A DNA stretch of 64,000 nucleotides from Falsiroseomonas tokyonensis (GTDB lineage: Bacteria > Pseudomonadota > Alphaproteobacteria > Acetobacterales > Acetobacteraceae): positions 372,001 to 436,000 of the forward strand of contig NZ_JAFNJS010000004.1 of assembly GCF_019024325.1 (NCBI RefSeq). Direction: 5' to 3'. Both the position numbers and the translations under genes were made by a program. Within the stretch, counting starts at the first letter, position 1; the number at the start of each line of letters is the position of its first letter. This document shows, piece by piece, positions 18,746 to 27,386 of the stretch. Under the pieces are notes generated by a model. It searched no databases. It was not told the DNA's origin and worked only from the letters and a program-made list of their open reading frames with translations.

Positions 18746-19819
18746 CGCAATCTCCTGGCGCAGCTCGTCGATCAGCCGCAGCCGGCCGTCGCGGGTTTCC
18801 AGGTGCCAGAAGGTCCAGCCATTGCAGGAAGGCGCGGCCTGCAACTCCGCCCCCACCTTGTGGATCGAGCCGGTGGCGGCGCCGCAACGCAGCGTGGCAT
18901 CGGCGCCCACCGTCGCACGCCAGCGGCGGTTGCGGTCCACCAGCGTGCTGCCGGCCGGCACTAGGCCGCGCTCCACCAGCACGCCGAAGGCGATGCGCGG
19001 CTGTTCCCGCTTGCTGGGCAGCGACAGCACCGCCCCCTCATCCATCGGCTCCACCAGCTTCAGCCGGGCCTCGGAGGCCGCGGCATAGACCGGGTCGCGC
19101 TCGATGCCGATATAGCGGCGGCCGAGGCGCTTGGCCGCGGCAGCCGTGGTGCCGGTGCCGGAGAAGGGGTCCAGCACCACCTCCCCGGCCGTGGTGCAGG
19201 CCAGCAGAACCCGGTGCAGCAGGGCTTCCGGCTTCTGGGTGGGGTGCAGCTTGGCGCCATCCTCCCCGCGCAGCCGCTCCCCTCCCGTGCAGAGGGGAAA
19301 ATACCAGTCGCTGCGCATCTGCACGTCGTCGTTCAGCGACTTCATGGCGGCGTAGTTGAAGCGGTAGCGGGATTCCGGGCCGCGCGCCGCCCAGATCATC
19401 GTCTCATGCGCATTGGTGAAGCGGCGGCCCCGGAAGTTCGGCATGGGGTTGGCCTTGCGCCAGACCACGTCGTTCAGGATCCAATAGCCCAGGTCCTGCA
19501 TCGCGGCGCCCAGGCGGAATACATTGTGGTAGCTGCCGATCACCCAGATGGTGCCGTCCTTGCGCAGCACCCGGCGGCATTCCGTCAGCCATTCGCGGGT
19601 GAAGGCGTCATAGGCGGCAAAGCTGGCGAACTGGTCCCAGGCATCGTCGACGCCATCCACCAGGCTGTCATCCGGCCGGCGCAGCTCCCCCTTCAACTGC
19701 AAGTTGTAGGGTGGGTCGGCGAAGATCATGTGCACCGAGGCCGGCGGCAGGCGCTTCAGCGTGGCGATGCAGTCGCCGACCAGCACCTCGTCCAGCGGCA
19801 GGTCGAGTCCCGTGCCCAT
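18731..19819 (-). CDS. ccrM: Cell-cycle DNA adenine methyltransferase CcrM (GANTC)
   Basis: This 362-residue beta-class N6-adenine methyltransferase has DPPY at residues 35-38 ahead of the AdoMet motif DPFSGTGTT at 217-225. The ~90-residue C-terminal extension characteristic of CcrM contains LVDRNRRW and a SCNGWTFWH segment. CcrM methylates GANTC once per cell cycle in many alphaproteobacteria and is usually essential. Length matches Caulobacter CcrM (~358). The ATG at 19819 is chosen because the protein family begins there; the upstream open frame overlaps rnhB. The 92-bp leader toward rnhB carries GANTC sites, suggesting autoregulation. rnhB lies upstream on the same strand. Confidence 0.96.
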   Translation of the reverse strand: MGTGLDLPLDEVLVGDCIATLKRLPPASVHMIFADPPYNLQLKGELRRPDDSLVDGVDDAWDQFASFAAYDAFTREWLTECRRVLRKDGTIWVIGSYHNVFRLGAAMQDLGYWILNDVVWRKANPMPNFRGRRFTNAHETMIWAARGPESRYRFNYAAMKSLNDDVQMRSDWYFPLCTGGERLRGEDGAKLHPTQKPEALLHRVLLACTTAGEVVLDPFSGTGTTAAAAKRLGRRYIGIERDPVYAAASEARLKLVEPMDEGAVLSLPSKREQPRIAFGVLVERGLVPAGSTLVDRNRRWRATVGADATLRCGAATGSIHKVGAELQAAPSCNGWTFWHLETRDGRLRLIDELRQEIAAQGG

Positions 19820-19871
19820 CGTTTCGCCACCGTCCCCCGAGTCGCAACGGCAAGATGCGCGGCGCGGAGTC
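19805..19871 (-). promoter_or_regulatory. Cluster of three GANTC sites at the ccrM start and leader
   Basis: GAGTC occurs at 19805-19809 (inside the first ccrM codons), 19839-19843 and 19867-19871, the last two within the 92-bp rnhB-ccrM gap. These are CcrM's own target sites. In Caulobacter, methylation of paired GANTC sites in the ccrM leader represses its transcription; the same logic is plausible here. Confidence 0.55.
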
Positions 19872-19911
19872 GCGCCGTCAACCGAGCCGCTGGAAAAGCC
19901 TTTGGAATGCC

Positions 19912-20583
19912 CTATGCCGCCGCCTCTGTGAGCCGTGGCGGCGTCGCCAGCATGGGCAGCCAGGCCTGGTCCACCGGGGCGAAGCCGCGGCGATGGTGCG
20001 GCGTGGGGCCGAGGCGGGCCAGGCATTCCCGGTGCTCCGGCGTCGCATAGCCCTGGTGGCGGCCAAAGCCCCAGGCAGGGAAGCGGCGGTCCAGCCGGGC
20101 CATGGCGCGGTCGCGCGTGACCTTGGCGAGGATGGAGGCGGCGGCGATGGACAGGCTCAGCGCATCGCCGCCAATCACGCAACGGAAGCCGAGCCGCGGC
20201 GCCGGGCCCGGCACGGCCGGCGCCATGTTGCCGTCCACCAGCGCCAGGTCGCAGGGCGCGCGCAGCCGCCACAGGGCACGGGCCATGGCGAGGTGGCTGG
20301 CGCGCAGGATGTTCAGGCGGGCGATTTCCGCCACGCTGGCGGCGGCTATTGCGTAATCCAGCTGGCCCAGCCGCGCGGCCTCCCGCAGCGCGGCGAAAGC
20401 GAGGTCGCGGCGGGCGGCGTTCAGCTTCTTGCTGTCGTCCAGCAGCGCCGCCAGATCCGGGTCCGGCGGGCCGGTGAAGACCACGGCGGCGGCCAGAACC
20501 GGCCCGGCCAGCGGCCCGCGCCCGGCCTCGTCCACGCCCGCGACGCGCCCACCCGCTTCCGATTCGAGGCTGTAATCCGGCAT
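19912..20583 (-). CDS. rnhB: Ribonuclease HII
   Basis: This 223-residue enzyme cleaves RNA in RNA-DNA hybrids and excises single ribonucleotides from DNA. Key features are the active-site segment [15 protein letters not shown] (Asp18, Glu19), LVDGNMAP carrying the third acidic residue, and [15 protein letters not shown], all typical of RNase HII. The ATG at 20583 (MPDYSLE) is chosen; an upstream in-frame start would add an unconserved 34 residues. It sits directly upstream of ccrM on the same strand, a conserved alphaproteobacterial neighbourhood, and is divergent from the cupin gene with a 107-bp shared upstream region that contains another GANTC (GAATC near 20615). Confidence 0.95.
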   Translation of the reverse strand: MPDYSLESEAGGRVAGVDEAGRGPLAGPVLAAAVVFTGPPDPDLAALLDDSKKLNAARRDLAFAALREAARLGQLDYAIAAASVAEIARLNILRASHLAMARALWRLRAPCDLALVDGNMAPAVPGPAPRLGFRCVIGGDALSLSIAAASILAKVTRDRAMARLDRRFPAWGFGRHQGYATPEHRECLARLGPTPHHRRGFAPVDQAWLPMLATPPRLTEAAA

Positions 20584-20690
20584 GGCCCAGCCATAGAGCC
20601 TTCCGGCGCCGAGGGGAATCTCCGCCCTACGCCGGGCAACCGTCGCGACGCGCGCCGCGTTCGGCTGGCTGGACAGAGGGAACAACGAAC

Positions 20691-21185
20691 ATGCCGAGCC
20701 TGCAGATGGCCGCCGACCAGGTGGAGCCGGTGCCCTTCGTCATCCCCGGCGCGACGGGCGGCACCTTCCGCATCCAGGTGCTGAACGAGGACACCACGCG
20801 CGGCGTGGTGACCACGATCGTGCATATCCCGGCCGGTGGGCACATTCCCGCGCACCGCCATCAGGCCGGCGCCGAGATGCATTTCCTGCTGGAGGGAGAC
20901 CTGCGGGAAGCCGGGCAGGAGGTGGCGCACGGCACCTGCCTGACGCATGCCGCGGGCGTGGTGCATGGCCCACACGAAAGCCGCGGCGGTGCCCGGCTGC
21001 TGACGGTCCAGAGCTGGCAGTCGCACAATGGCGACTTCGACTTCGAGCCGGCCGAGGAGAGCGGCTCGGCGCCCGCCGGGTCCACGCCGCCGCAGGGCGA
21101 AGGCGAGACCCGGCCGGTGGACCAGAAGGCGCAGCAGGAGGCGCGGCAGGAAGCCGCCGAGCCCGAGCACCGCGGCTACAGCTGA
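20691..21185 (+). CDS. Cupin-domain protein
   Basis: This 164-residue soluble protein is a single cupin barrel. The first metal-binding motif is [19 protein letters not shown], with two histidines and a glutamate, and the second half has [12 protein letters not shown]. The last ~55 residues are a hydrophilic Glu/Gln/Pro-rich tail, probably disordered. Such proteins may be metal-dependent enzymes or small-molecule binders; no specific function is claimed. A GAGGGAAC ribosome-binding site precedes ATG 20691. It is divergent from rnhB and convergent with the next gene, so it is probably monocistronic. Confidence 0.8.
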   Translation: MPSLQMAADQVEPVPFVIPGATGGTFRIQVLNEDTTRGVVTTIVHIPAGGHIPAHRHQAGAEMHFLLEGDLREAGQEVAHGTCLTHAAGVVHGPHESRGGARLLTVQSWQSHNGDFDFEPAEESGSAPAGSTPPQGEGETRPVDQKAQQEARQEAAEPEHRGYS

Positions 21186-21197
21186 ACCTGTAGCCGG

Positions 21198-21578
21198 TCA
21201 GCCCGCCCGCCGCTCCGCCTGGCGCAGCGCGACGCAGAGGCGCGAGAAGGCGTACCAGAAGGGGCCATGCCCCACGGGCCCCTGCCCCGGCGCCGCATCC
21301 GGCCCCACCGGATCGCCCCGCCGCAGCAGGCCCAGCCGATTCTCGAAGCGGCCGCGCATATTCTCGAGGAAGGTGGCGGTGGCGGCCATGTAGTGTTCCA
21401 GCATCTCGGCCGCGATTTCGATTTCCGCCTGGGCACGCCCCTCGGTGGTGAGGACCTTCAGGCTGCGGCTATCGGCGGCCAGCGCCAAGTGCAGCCGGTG
21501 CAGCTCCGCCAAGTGGCGGGCGATGGATTGCCGGATCTCGCGGGCGGAATCGGGGCGGCTGGGGTCGCTGTCGGGCAT
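21198..21578 (-). CDS. Hypothetical helical protein
   Basis: This 126-residue soluble protein is predicted mostly helical, with a leucine-patterned segment (IARHLAELHRLHLALAADS) and an Ala/Glu-rich middle containing EIEIAAEMLEHYMAATATFLE. No domain is recognised. It lies 110 bp downstream of the methyltransferase gene on the same strand, separated by a hairpin, so it may be a separate unit or the attenuated end of that operon. The composition and ATG with GGAGGCAACG upstream support a real gene. Confidence 0.6.
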   Translation of the reverse strand: MPDSDPSRPDSAREIRQSIARHLAELHRLHLALAADSRSLKVLTTEGRAQAEIEIAAEMLEHYMAATATFLENMRGRFENRLGLLRRGDPVGPDAAPGQGPVGHGPFWYAFSRLCVALRQAERRAG

Positions 21579-21635
21579 GGACGTTGCCTCCGGTTTGGGC
21601 GGAAGCCTGCGGCAGGCCGGGTTGCCCGGGGGTTA

Positions 21636-21690
21636 AGAGACCGTTGGAGAATACCGGACGGGTCGGTTCCGCGGCGCTCAAACGGTCTCT
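21636..21690 (-). terminator. 10-bp inverted repeat at the end of the methyltransferase gene
   Basis: AGAGACCGTT (21636-21645) and AACGGTCTCT (21681-21690) are exact complements with a 35-nt interior, overlapping the methyltransferase stop codon. It may end or attenuate that transcript before the gene at 21198-21578. There is only a two-base T stretch afterwards on the minus strand. Confidence 0.4.
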
Positions 21691-22459
21691 AAGCGCGGCC
21701 CCAGATGGCGAAGACGCGGTGCGGCACCACCAGCGGGTCCGGGGGGAAGCGCGCATCCAGCATTGCGGCGAGCTCCGCGTCAAAACGCGCCACCGCCGGA
21801 CTGTCCAGCGCGCCGCCGATGCCGGCGGAAGCGCGGATGCGGCCGCGCCAATCCTCCCGGCTGTAGAGGGCTTCGTGGTCGAAGCCGGCGAAGGCGATGT
21901 CGCGGAAGCCGGCCAAAGCGAGGTCGGTGGCCCAGGCGGGGTAGAAGCCGGTGCCGCGGCCCATGCGCCAATGCGGGCTATGCGCCTCGATCAGCCATTC
22001 GGTGGCATGGGCCACATTGCCGGGCAGCGGGATCCAGTCGAAGTGGCAGATCACCAGCGCGCCGCCCGGCTTCAGCACGCGCCGCGCCTCGGCCGCCGCC
22101 AGGCCGCGATCGAACCAGTGCCAGGCCTGGCCTGCGGTGACGAGGTCGAACTGCGCCTCGGGCTGCTCCGTGCGCTCGGCCAGTCCCTCGGCGAAGTGGG
22201 CGCGATCGGCCAGGCCTTGCTCGGCGGCCAGGCGGGTGGCGGCGGCGACCTGGCCGGGGGCGGGATCCAAGCCCAGCACGCTGGCGCCGCGCGCGGCCAT
22301 CCCCCGCGCCAGGGTGCCGGTGCCGGTGCCGAGGTCGAGCGCCTGGATGCCAGGGCGCAGCAGGCCGTGCTGCGCCAGAAGGTCGTAGAGCCCGTCCGGA
22401 AAGCCCTGGCGATGGCGGGCATAGTCGGCGCTGGTATTGCTCCAGTCGGGTCTGCTCAT
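21689..22459 (-). CDS. Class I SAM-dependent methyltransferase
   Basis: This 256-residue soluble protein has a Rossmann-like methyltransferase fold. The AdoMet-binding loop is ALDLGTGTGTLARGM, followed by the acidic end of strand 2 in VLGLDPAPGQ, FDLVTAGQAWHWFD (motif IV region) and the post-core ARRVLKPGGALVI. The overall pattern resembles COG2226/methyltransferase_11 enzymes of unknown substrate. Its ATG (22459) overlaps the upstream glycosyltransferase stop by 4 bp, so it is translationally coupled as the third gene of a trio. The substrate may relate to the glycosyltransferase products, but that is inference. Confidence 0.85.
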   Translation of the reverse strand: MSRPDWSNTSADYARHRQGFPDGLYDLLAQHGLLRPGIQALDLGTGTGTLARGMAARGASVLGLDPAPGQVAAATRLAAEQGLADRAHFAEGLAERTEQPEAQFDLVTAGQAWHWFDRGLAAAEARRVLKPGGALVICHFDWIPLPGNVAHATEWLIEAHSPHWRMGRGTGFYPAWATDLALAGFRDIAFAGFDHEALYSREDWRGRIRASAGIGGALDSPAVARFDAELAAMLDARFPPDPLVVPHRVFAIWGRA

Positions 22460-23034
22460 GCGGCACGGGTCCTGATGGCACGAAGGTCTTTTGCGGTGTC
22501 GACGTCCCGCAGCGGACGCAGCAGGGCGACGGGACGGCCGCTGAAATTGGCCAGCGTATCGGCCAGCGCATGGCGGGTGGACCAGCGCACGCCCGCAAAT
22601 GGGTTTGCGGGGCGGCGGGGGCCGAAACCCACCAGCCAATAGCCGCCATCCACCGCCGGGCCGAAGACCGCCTGGGCGCGGCCCAGCGCGCGGAAGGCGG
22701 CGGCGATATCGGCGGCGCGGATGCCGGGGATGTCGCTGCCCACCAGCACGACGCGGCGATGCGGCGCCATGGCGCGGGCCATGCGCTGGCCGAGATCGCC
22801 CCTGCCCTGCGGCCGCACGGGGACACGGCGCGGCCAGCGGGCGCGGGCCCGATCGGGGGTGGCCACGATCTGCGTGGTCCAGCGCCGATCCCGCGCCACG
22901 GCGCCGAGCAGCGCGGCGAGCTGGCCCCGATAGAAGCGCAGCGTCGCCATGGCGCCGATGCCGCGCGCCAGCCGGCGCTTCAGCGTGCCGAGCCGGGGCG
23001 CGCGCGCGAAGACCAGCAGCCTGTCTCCCCTCAT
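22456..23034 (-). CDS. DUF2064 / TIGR04282-type glycosyltransferase
   Basis: This 192-residue protein resembles the DUF2064 group of GT-A-like transferases: LLVFARAPRLGTLKRRLA at the N-terminus, VVLVGSDIPGIRAADI, and AVFGPAVDGGYWLVG, all typical landmarks. The family is often paired with the TIGR04283 GT2 enzyme and labelled as arsenosugar biosynthesis because of genomic linkage in some bacteria. No arsenic genes are visible here, so the arsenic role is not assumed. It overlaps both neighbours by 4 bp (GT2 upstream, methyltransferase downstream), indicating a compact operon. Confidence 0.8.
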   Translation of the reverse strand: MRGDRLLVFARAPRLGTLKRRLARGIGAMATLRFYRGQLAALLGAVARDRRWTTQIVATPDRARARWPRRVPVRPQGRGDLGQRMARAMAPHRRVVLVGSDIPGIRAADIAAAFRALGRAQAVFGPAVDGGYWLVGFGPRRPANPFAGVRWSTRHALADTLANFSGRPVALLRPLRDVDTAKDLRAIRTRAA

Positions 23035-23708
23035 CCGCCTCGCCTTCCCGCATAGATCCGCGCGATGATGCGCGGCGGGACGCCGAGGGTGAAGAGGCCG
23101 AGGCAGGTCAGGTTCCGCGCCGACCTCGCCAGCCAGCCGTCCCGCCGCCAGCGCGCCGCGCTGGTGACGGCCGCGACGGGCAGCGCGCGCAGCCGGCGCC
23201 GGCCGAGGCGGCGGACCAGGTCCACATCCTCCATCAGCGGCAGCGGGCGCAGTCCGCCGACTTCATCCAGCAGGGACCGGTGGATCAGCAGCCCCTGGTC
23301 GCCATAGGGCAGGCCGAGGGCGCGGCAGCGCCAGGCGACGGCGCGTTCCAACCGGCGCGCCGGGGCGCTGTGGTCGTCCAGGGCGAAGCGGAAGTGGTAG
23401 GCGAAACCGGGCTCGGCCATGGCGCGCGCCACCGCCTCGGCCCAGCCGGGCGCCAGGATCGTGTCGGCGTGGAGCAGCAGCAGCCAGGGGTTTTGGGCCG
23501 CCGCGATGCCTGCCGCCAGCTGCGTGCCGCGGCCGCGCGGGGCGGTGATGACACGGGCGCCGGCGGCGGCCTGCGCCGTGCCGTCCGTGCTGCCGCCATC
23601 GACCACCAGGATCTCATCCGGCGCGCCGCCCAGCGCCGCCAGGGTGGCGGGCAGGCCGGCCGCGGCGTTGAGGGCGGGGATGACGACCGAGAGCCCCTCT
23701 ATTCGCAT
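23031..23708 (-). CDS. TIGR04283-type family 2 glycosyltransferase
   Basis: This 225-residue GT2 enzyme starts with GLSVVIPALNAAAGLPATL, has the nucleotide-binding DGGSTDGT, the D-x-D-like HADTILAPGW and the acceptor-loop segment GDQGLLIHRSLLDEVGG..PLMEDVDL. These match the TIGR04283 group. A hydrophobic C-terminal segment may touch the membrane. ATG 23708 is chosen because the fold begins there; an in-frame start at 23762 would add 18 unconserved residues and overlap the divergent radical SAM gene. It is first in the GT2-DUF2064-methyltransferase trio. Confidence 0.83.
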   Translation of the reverse strand: MRIEGLSVVIPALNAAAGLPATLAALGGAPDEILVVDGGSTDGTAQAAAGARVITAPRGRGTQLAAGIAAAQNPWLLLLHADTILAPGWAEAVARAMAEPGFAYHFRFALDDHSAPARRLERAVAWRCRALGLPYGDQGLLIHRSLLDEVGGLRPLPLMEDVDLVRRLGRRRLRALPVAAVTSAARWRRDGWLARSARNLTCLGLFTLGVPPRIIARIYAGRRGG

Positions 23709-23758
23709 TTTGTTCTTGACGATCTGCCGCAAGATGGCTTGAGATGCATGAGAACAAA
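23709..23758. promoter_or_regulatory. 8-bp inverted repeat between divergent GT2 and radical SAM genes
   Basis: TTTGTTCT (23709-23716) and AGAACAAA (23751-23758) are perfect complements with centres 42 bp apart, about four helical turns. The right arm also starts GAAC-N7-GAAT (23752-23766), one base from the alphaproteobacterial LexA-type GAAC-N7-GAAC. It overlaps the proposed radical SAM start. Operator function is inferred. Confidence 0.35.
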
Positions 23759-24901
23759 CCACGAATTGAGGATCGGACGATGCCGGACGGAGCAGGTTAC
23801 GGAGGAGCTACCACGATGCCCTCCCTGGCCCGCAAGGGCCGGGGTGCCGTCACCAACCCGGGCGTCCGCTACGAATCCGCGCATTCCGAGCTCTACGACG
23901 ACGGCTGGGGCACGCTGGATGCGGATTTCGCCGCCCTGCCGCCGCTCGCCACCACCCTCACCCAGGACCATGCGCGCAGCGCCATGTCCTGGAACGACAG
24001 CCCCGACCTCGGCTTCGACCGGTCCCTGAACCCCTATCGCGGCTGCGAGCATGGCTGCGTCTACTGCTATGCGCGCCCTGCCCATGCCTATGTCGGCATG
24101 TCGCCGGGGCTCGATTTCGAAACCAAGCTGATGTTCAAGCCGAACCTGCCGGAGCTGCTGGAGAAGGAGCTCTCCAAGCCCGGCTATGAGGCGAAGCCGG
24201 TGGCGCTGGGCGCGAATACCGACCCCTACCAACCGGTGGAACGCACGCTGGGCATCACGCGGCGGGTGCTGGAGGTGCTGGAGCGATTCGGCCATCCCGT
24301 CACGATCGTGACGAAGGGCGCGCTGGTGACGCGCGACCTGGATATCCTGAAGCGCCTGGCGGAGCGCAACCTGGTGCATGTCTGCCTCTCCGTCACCACG
24401 CTCGACATGAAGCTGGCCCGCGTCATGGAACCCCGCGCGGCGAACCCGCTGAAGCGCCTGGCGGCGGTGACGGAGCTGGCGCGTGCCGGCGTGCCGGTGG
24501 GCGTGCTGGCGGCGCCGATGATCCCGGCGCTGAATGACATGGAGATGGAGCGCATCCTGGAAGCGGCCGCCAGCGCGGGGGCCAGCCACGCCGGCTACGT
24601 GCTGCTGCGCCTGCCGCTCGAGATCAAGGAGATGTTCGAGGCCTGGCTGCAGCAGCACCATCCGGAACGCGCGGCCCGCGTGCTGGCCCTGGTGCGGGAG
24701 ACCCGCGGCGGCCGGCTGTACGACGCCCGCTTCGGCCAGCGCCAGACCGGCAGCGGCCCGTATGCCGAGCTGCTGGCCCAGCGTTTTCGCCTGGCGCTGC
24801 GCCGCTACGGGCTGGATGGGCGCAAGACCATGCGCGGGTCGCTGGATTGCAGCCAGTTCCGCGCACCCAAGGCGCCGGCGCGGCAGATGGAGCTGCTGTA
24901 G
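23744..24901 (+). CDS. PA0069-family radical SAM protein (SplB-like)
   Basis: This protein of up to 385 residues contains the radical SAM cluster motif CEHGCVYC (Cys-x3-Cys-x2-Cys) followed by YARPAHAY, and GANTDPYQPVERTLGITR, hallmarks of the COG1533 / PA0069 group related to spore photoproduct lyase-type proteins. It should bind a [4Fe-4S] cluster and AdoMet; its reaction is unknown, and DNA repair or modification is often suggested. Possible starts are ATG 23744, 23780 or 23816; the family core starts around MPSLARKGRG (23816), so the exact start is uncertain. It is divergent from the GT2 gene across an inverted repeat. Confidence 0.85.
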   Translation: MHENKPRIEDRTMPDGAGYGGATTMPSLARKGRGAVTNPGVRYESAHSELYDDGWGTLDADFAALPPLATTLTQDHARSAMSWNDSPDLGFDRSLNPYRGCEHGCVYCYARPAHAYVGMSPGLDFETKLMFKPNLPELLEKELSKPGYEAKPVALGANTDPYQPVERTLGITRRVLEVLERFGHPVTIVTKGALVTRDLDILKRLAERNLVHVCLSVTTLDMKLARVMEPRAANPLKRLAAVTELARAGVPVGVLAAPMIPALNDMEMERILEAAASAGASHAGYVLLRLPLEIKEMFEAWLQQHHPERAARVLALVRETRGGRLYDARFGQRQTGSGPYAELLAQRFRLALRRYGLDGRKTMRGSLDCSQFRAPKAPARQMELL

Positions 24902-24907
24902 CGGGCG

Positions 24908-25090
24908 CTACATCCGCCGCATCGGCACCCGTTCCGTGGTGGCCCAGTCCGGCCAGCCGATGAATTTCTCCACCAGCACCAGCACGGTGGCGACGACCAG
25001 AACCACGACGATGATTTGGACAGTGCGGCGGGATGGCGGATGGCGCAGCCATTGCGCCATCCGGATCAGCACGCGGGTGAGCGGATCCAC
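24908..25090 (-). CDS. Small single-pass membrane protein
   Basis: This 60-residue protein has a basic, amphipathic N-terminal part (RMAQWLRHPPSRR) and one strong membrane helix (VQIIVVVLVVATVLVLVEKF) with a short tail. The GTG start at 25090 follows directly after the TAG stop of the Ldh-family gene, so translation would be by coupling; no separate ribosome-binding site is seen. No function is recognised. The clean hydrophobic segment and tight packing between convergent genes argue for a real gene. Confidence 0.55.
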   Translation of the reverse strand: MDPLTRVLIRMAQWLRHPPSRRTVQIIVVVLVVATVLVLVEKFIGWPDWATTERVPMRRM

Positions 25091-26176
25091 CTAGCCGTTG
25101 GTCGGCACGCCCAGCCGGCGCGCCACCTGCAGGATGCTCTCCCAGGTATCCGGCTGCAGCGGCACGCCATTGGCCAGGCGATCGGCGCGGGTCTGCGCCT
25201 CCTTGTCCCCCGGCGCCAGAACCGGGCTGGCCGCATCCGCCGGCGCGGTTTCCATCACCCAGTCGACATAGGCGCGGCCCGTCGCCTCGAACTCGGCCTG
25301 CGTGCCGAAATGCTTCGGCGAGACATAGAAGCTCAGCATGCCATTGGTGATGCGGCCGCGCGCCTCGACCGGGCCGGAGGTGCCGCCGCCGGTCAGCGCG
25401 CCGGCCAGCATCTCGCACATGAAGGCCAGCCCGCTGCCCTTGTGCTCGCCGAAGGCGCGGATGGCACCCTTGCCGTTGGAAGGATTGCGCGGCCCGATCT
25501 GCGGATAGTCGCCGTAGAGCGTGTGCGGATCGGCCGAAAGCCGCCCATCCGGCTCGATGAGCGCATCATGCGGCAGCGCCTTGCCGCCGTTGGAGGCGAC
25601 CAGCACCTTGCCCTCCGCCACCAGGGAAGTGGCAAAATCGAGGATCAGCGGCCGGCCCGGCAGCGGCACGCCGACGCTGAAGGGCGCGGTCGAGAAACGC
25701 CGCTCCACCCCGCCGAAGGGCGCCACCAGCACGCTGCCGGCGACATTGACGAAATGCACGGAGATCAGCCCGGCCTCGATCGCCTTTTCGGAGTATTCGC
25801 CGACCCGACCGATATGCCCGGCATTGCGCAGACCGACCACGGCGATGCCGTGCTGCAGGGCGCGGGCGATGCCGAGTTCCACGGCCTGCGGCGCCACCGT
25901 CTGGCCGAAGCCGAACTTGCCATCCAGCAGCGCGAAGCAGCCGCCATCGGTGACGATCTCCGCCGTCTGGCCCTTCAGGACGAAGCCGGCTTCCAGCCAT
26001 TCGACATAGCGCGGCACGCGCGCCACGCCGTGGCTGTCATGCCCTGCCAGGTTGGCGCCCAGCAGATGCGTGCTGATGCGGTTGGCCTCGGCGCCGTCGC
26101 ACCCGGCGGCGCCGAAGATCTTCGTCACCACGGCTTCGAGGGCCGGTGCGGGCACATTCACATATTCGGCGGCCAT
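25091..26176 (-). CDS. Ldh family (malate/L-lactate/sulfolactate-type) NAD(P) oxidoreductase
   Basis: This 361-residue cytosolic enzyme belongs to the YbiC/ComC-type dehydrogenase family, which reduces or oxidises 2-hydroxy acids with an unusual NAD(P) fold. Landmarks are LLGANLAGHDSHGVARVPRYVEWLEAG at the N-terminus (with the catalytic His region), GHIGRVGEYSEKA, VAPFGG..RRFSTAPFSVGVP and EHKGSGLAFMCEML (patterns, not full strings). Substrates include malate, lactate, sulfolactate and other hydroxy acids. It lies 58 bp downstream of the ABC ATPase on the same strand, so it may process the compound imported by that system. Confidence 0.88.
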   Translation of the reverse strand: MAAEYVNVPAPALEAVVTKIFGAAGCDGAEANRISTHLLGANLAGHDSHGVARVPRYVEWLEAGFVLKGQTAEIVTDGGCFALLDGKFGFGQTVAPQAVELGIARALQHGIAVVGLRNAGHIGRVGEYSEKAIEAGLISVHFVNVAGSVLVAPFGGVERRFSTAPFSVGVPLPGRPLILDFATSLVAEGKVLVASNGGKALPHDALIEPDGRLSADPHTLYGDYPQIGPRNPSNGKGAIRAFGEHKGSGLAFMCEMLAGALTGGGTSGPVEARGRITNGMLSFYVSPKHFGTQAEFEATGRAYVDWVMETAPADAASPVLAPGDKEAQTRADRLANGVPLQPDTWESILQVARRLGVPTNG

Positions 26177-26234
26177 GCTGTCTCTCGGATGTTCTTCCCA
26201 AAACAGTCTAGGCCCGCCGCGGCGCTTCGGGAAC

Positions 26235-27335
26235 CTACAGCACCCGCCCGCTCTGCACGTCGATCAGGTGCATGTGATTGAGGTCGGCGGCCAGCTGCAT
26301 GGGCCGGCCGGGCTCGGCCGGCGTGGTCGGGTCGATGCGGGCGCAGATCTCGGCCCCCTGCATCCAGAAATGCACCAGCGTCTCCATGCCCATCGGCTCG
26401 ATCACCTCCGGCGTCACCTCGAAGACCGCGATATTGTCGCGGTCGAGGTTCTTGGGCTCGGTCAGGTGCTCCGGTCGGATGCCGAAGATCACCTCCCGCC
26501 CCGCCATCGCCTGGTAGCGGGCGGTGCGGTCGGTGGGCACCGGCAGGGCGACGCCGTTCGGCAGGATCACGCGCAGCGCGCCGGACCCGTTCTCGACCTG
26601 CGCCGGGAAGAAGTTCATCGCCGGGCTGCCGATGAAGCCCGCGACGAAACGGGTCTTCGGGCTGTGATACAGCTCCTGCGGCGGGCCGACCTGTTCAATG
26701 ATGCCATGGTTCATCACCACCACGCGGTCGGCCAGCGTCATCGCCTCCACCTGGTCGTGCGTGACATAGACGGTGGTGGTGCGCACCCTCTGATGCACCT
26801 TCTTGATCTCGGTCCGCATCTGCACGCGCAGCTTGGCGTCCAGGTTCGACAGCGGCTCGTCGAACAGGAAGACCTTGGGGTCGCGCACGATGGCGCGGCC
26901 CATGGCCACGCGCTGCCGCTGGCCGCCGGACAGCGCCTTCGGCTTGCGCTGCAGCAAGGCCTCGATGTCCAGGATGCGCGCGGCATTGTTCACGCGCTTG
27001 GCGATCTCCTCCTTCGCGAATTTCCGCAGCGTCAGCCCGAAGGCCATGTTCTCGTAGACCGACATGTGCGGATAAAGCGCGTAGTTCTGGAAGACCATGG
27101 CGATGTCGCGGTCGCGCGGCGGGATGTCGTTCACCACCGTGCCGCCGATGGCGATCTCGCCCGAGGTGATCTCCTCCAGCCCCGCGATCATGCGCAGCGT
27201 GGTGGACTTGCCGCAGCCGGAGGGGCCGACCAGCACGACGAATTCATGGTCCGCGATCTCCAGGTCGATGCCCTTCACCGCCTGGACATTGCCCTCATAG
27301 GCCTTGACCACCTTGCGGACTGAAACCTCAGCCAT
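26235..27335 (-). CDS. ABC importer ATPase, UgpC/MalK type
   Basis: This 366-residue ATPase energises the adjacent carbohydrate-type importer. It has Walker [10 protein letters not shown] at residues 37-45, the Q-loop in [13 protein letters not shown], signature LSGGQRQRV, Walker [13 protein letters not shown] and the H-loop [10 protein letters not shown]. The C-terminal ~120 residues form the MalK-like OB-fold regulatory domain (IRPEHL region). ATG 27335 is the family start; the upstream open frame runs into the palindromic spacer. It is separated from the permease genes by 299 bp containing a mosaic of hairpins, an unusual break in such operons. Confidence 0.94.
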   Translation of the reverse strand: MAEVSVRKVVKAYEGNVQAVKGIDLEIADHEFVVLVGPSGCGKSTTLRMIAGLEEITSGEIAIGGTVVNDIPPRDRDIAMVFQNYALYPHMSVYENMAFGLTLRKFAKEEIAKRVNNAARILDIEALLQRKPKALSGGQRQRVAMGRAIVRDPKVFLFDEPLSNLDAKLRVQMRTEIKKVHQRVRTTTVYVTHDQVEAMTLADRVVVMNHGIIEQVGPPQELYHSPKTRFVAGFIGSPAMNFFPAQVENGSGALRVILPNGVALPVPTDRTARYQAMAGREVIFGIRPEHLTEPKNLDRDNIAVFEVTPEVIEPMGMETLVHFWMQGAEICARIDPTTPAEPGRPMQLAADLNHMHLIDVQSGRVL

Positions 27336-27386
27336 GTGAGAACCCCTAGCAGGATGAGAATGGATGCGGACGGCGCGGGTGGACTC

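Noticed and set aside
23715..23750. A TTGACG box proposed as the -35 of the radical SAM gene
   Set aside because: No matching -10 was found at 16-18 bp, so no promoter is called.
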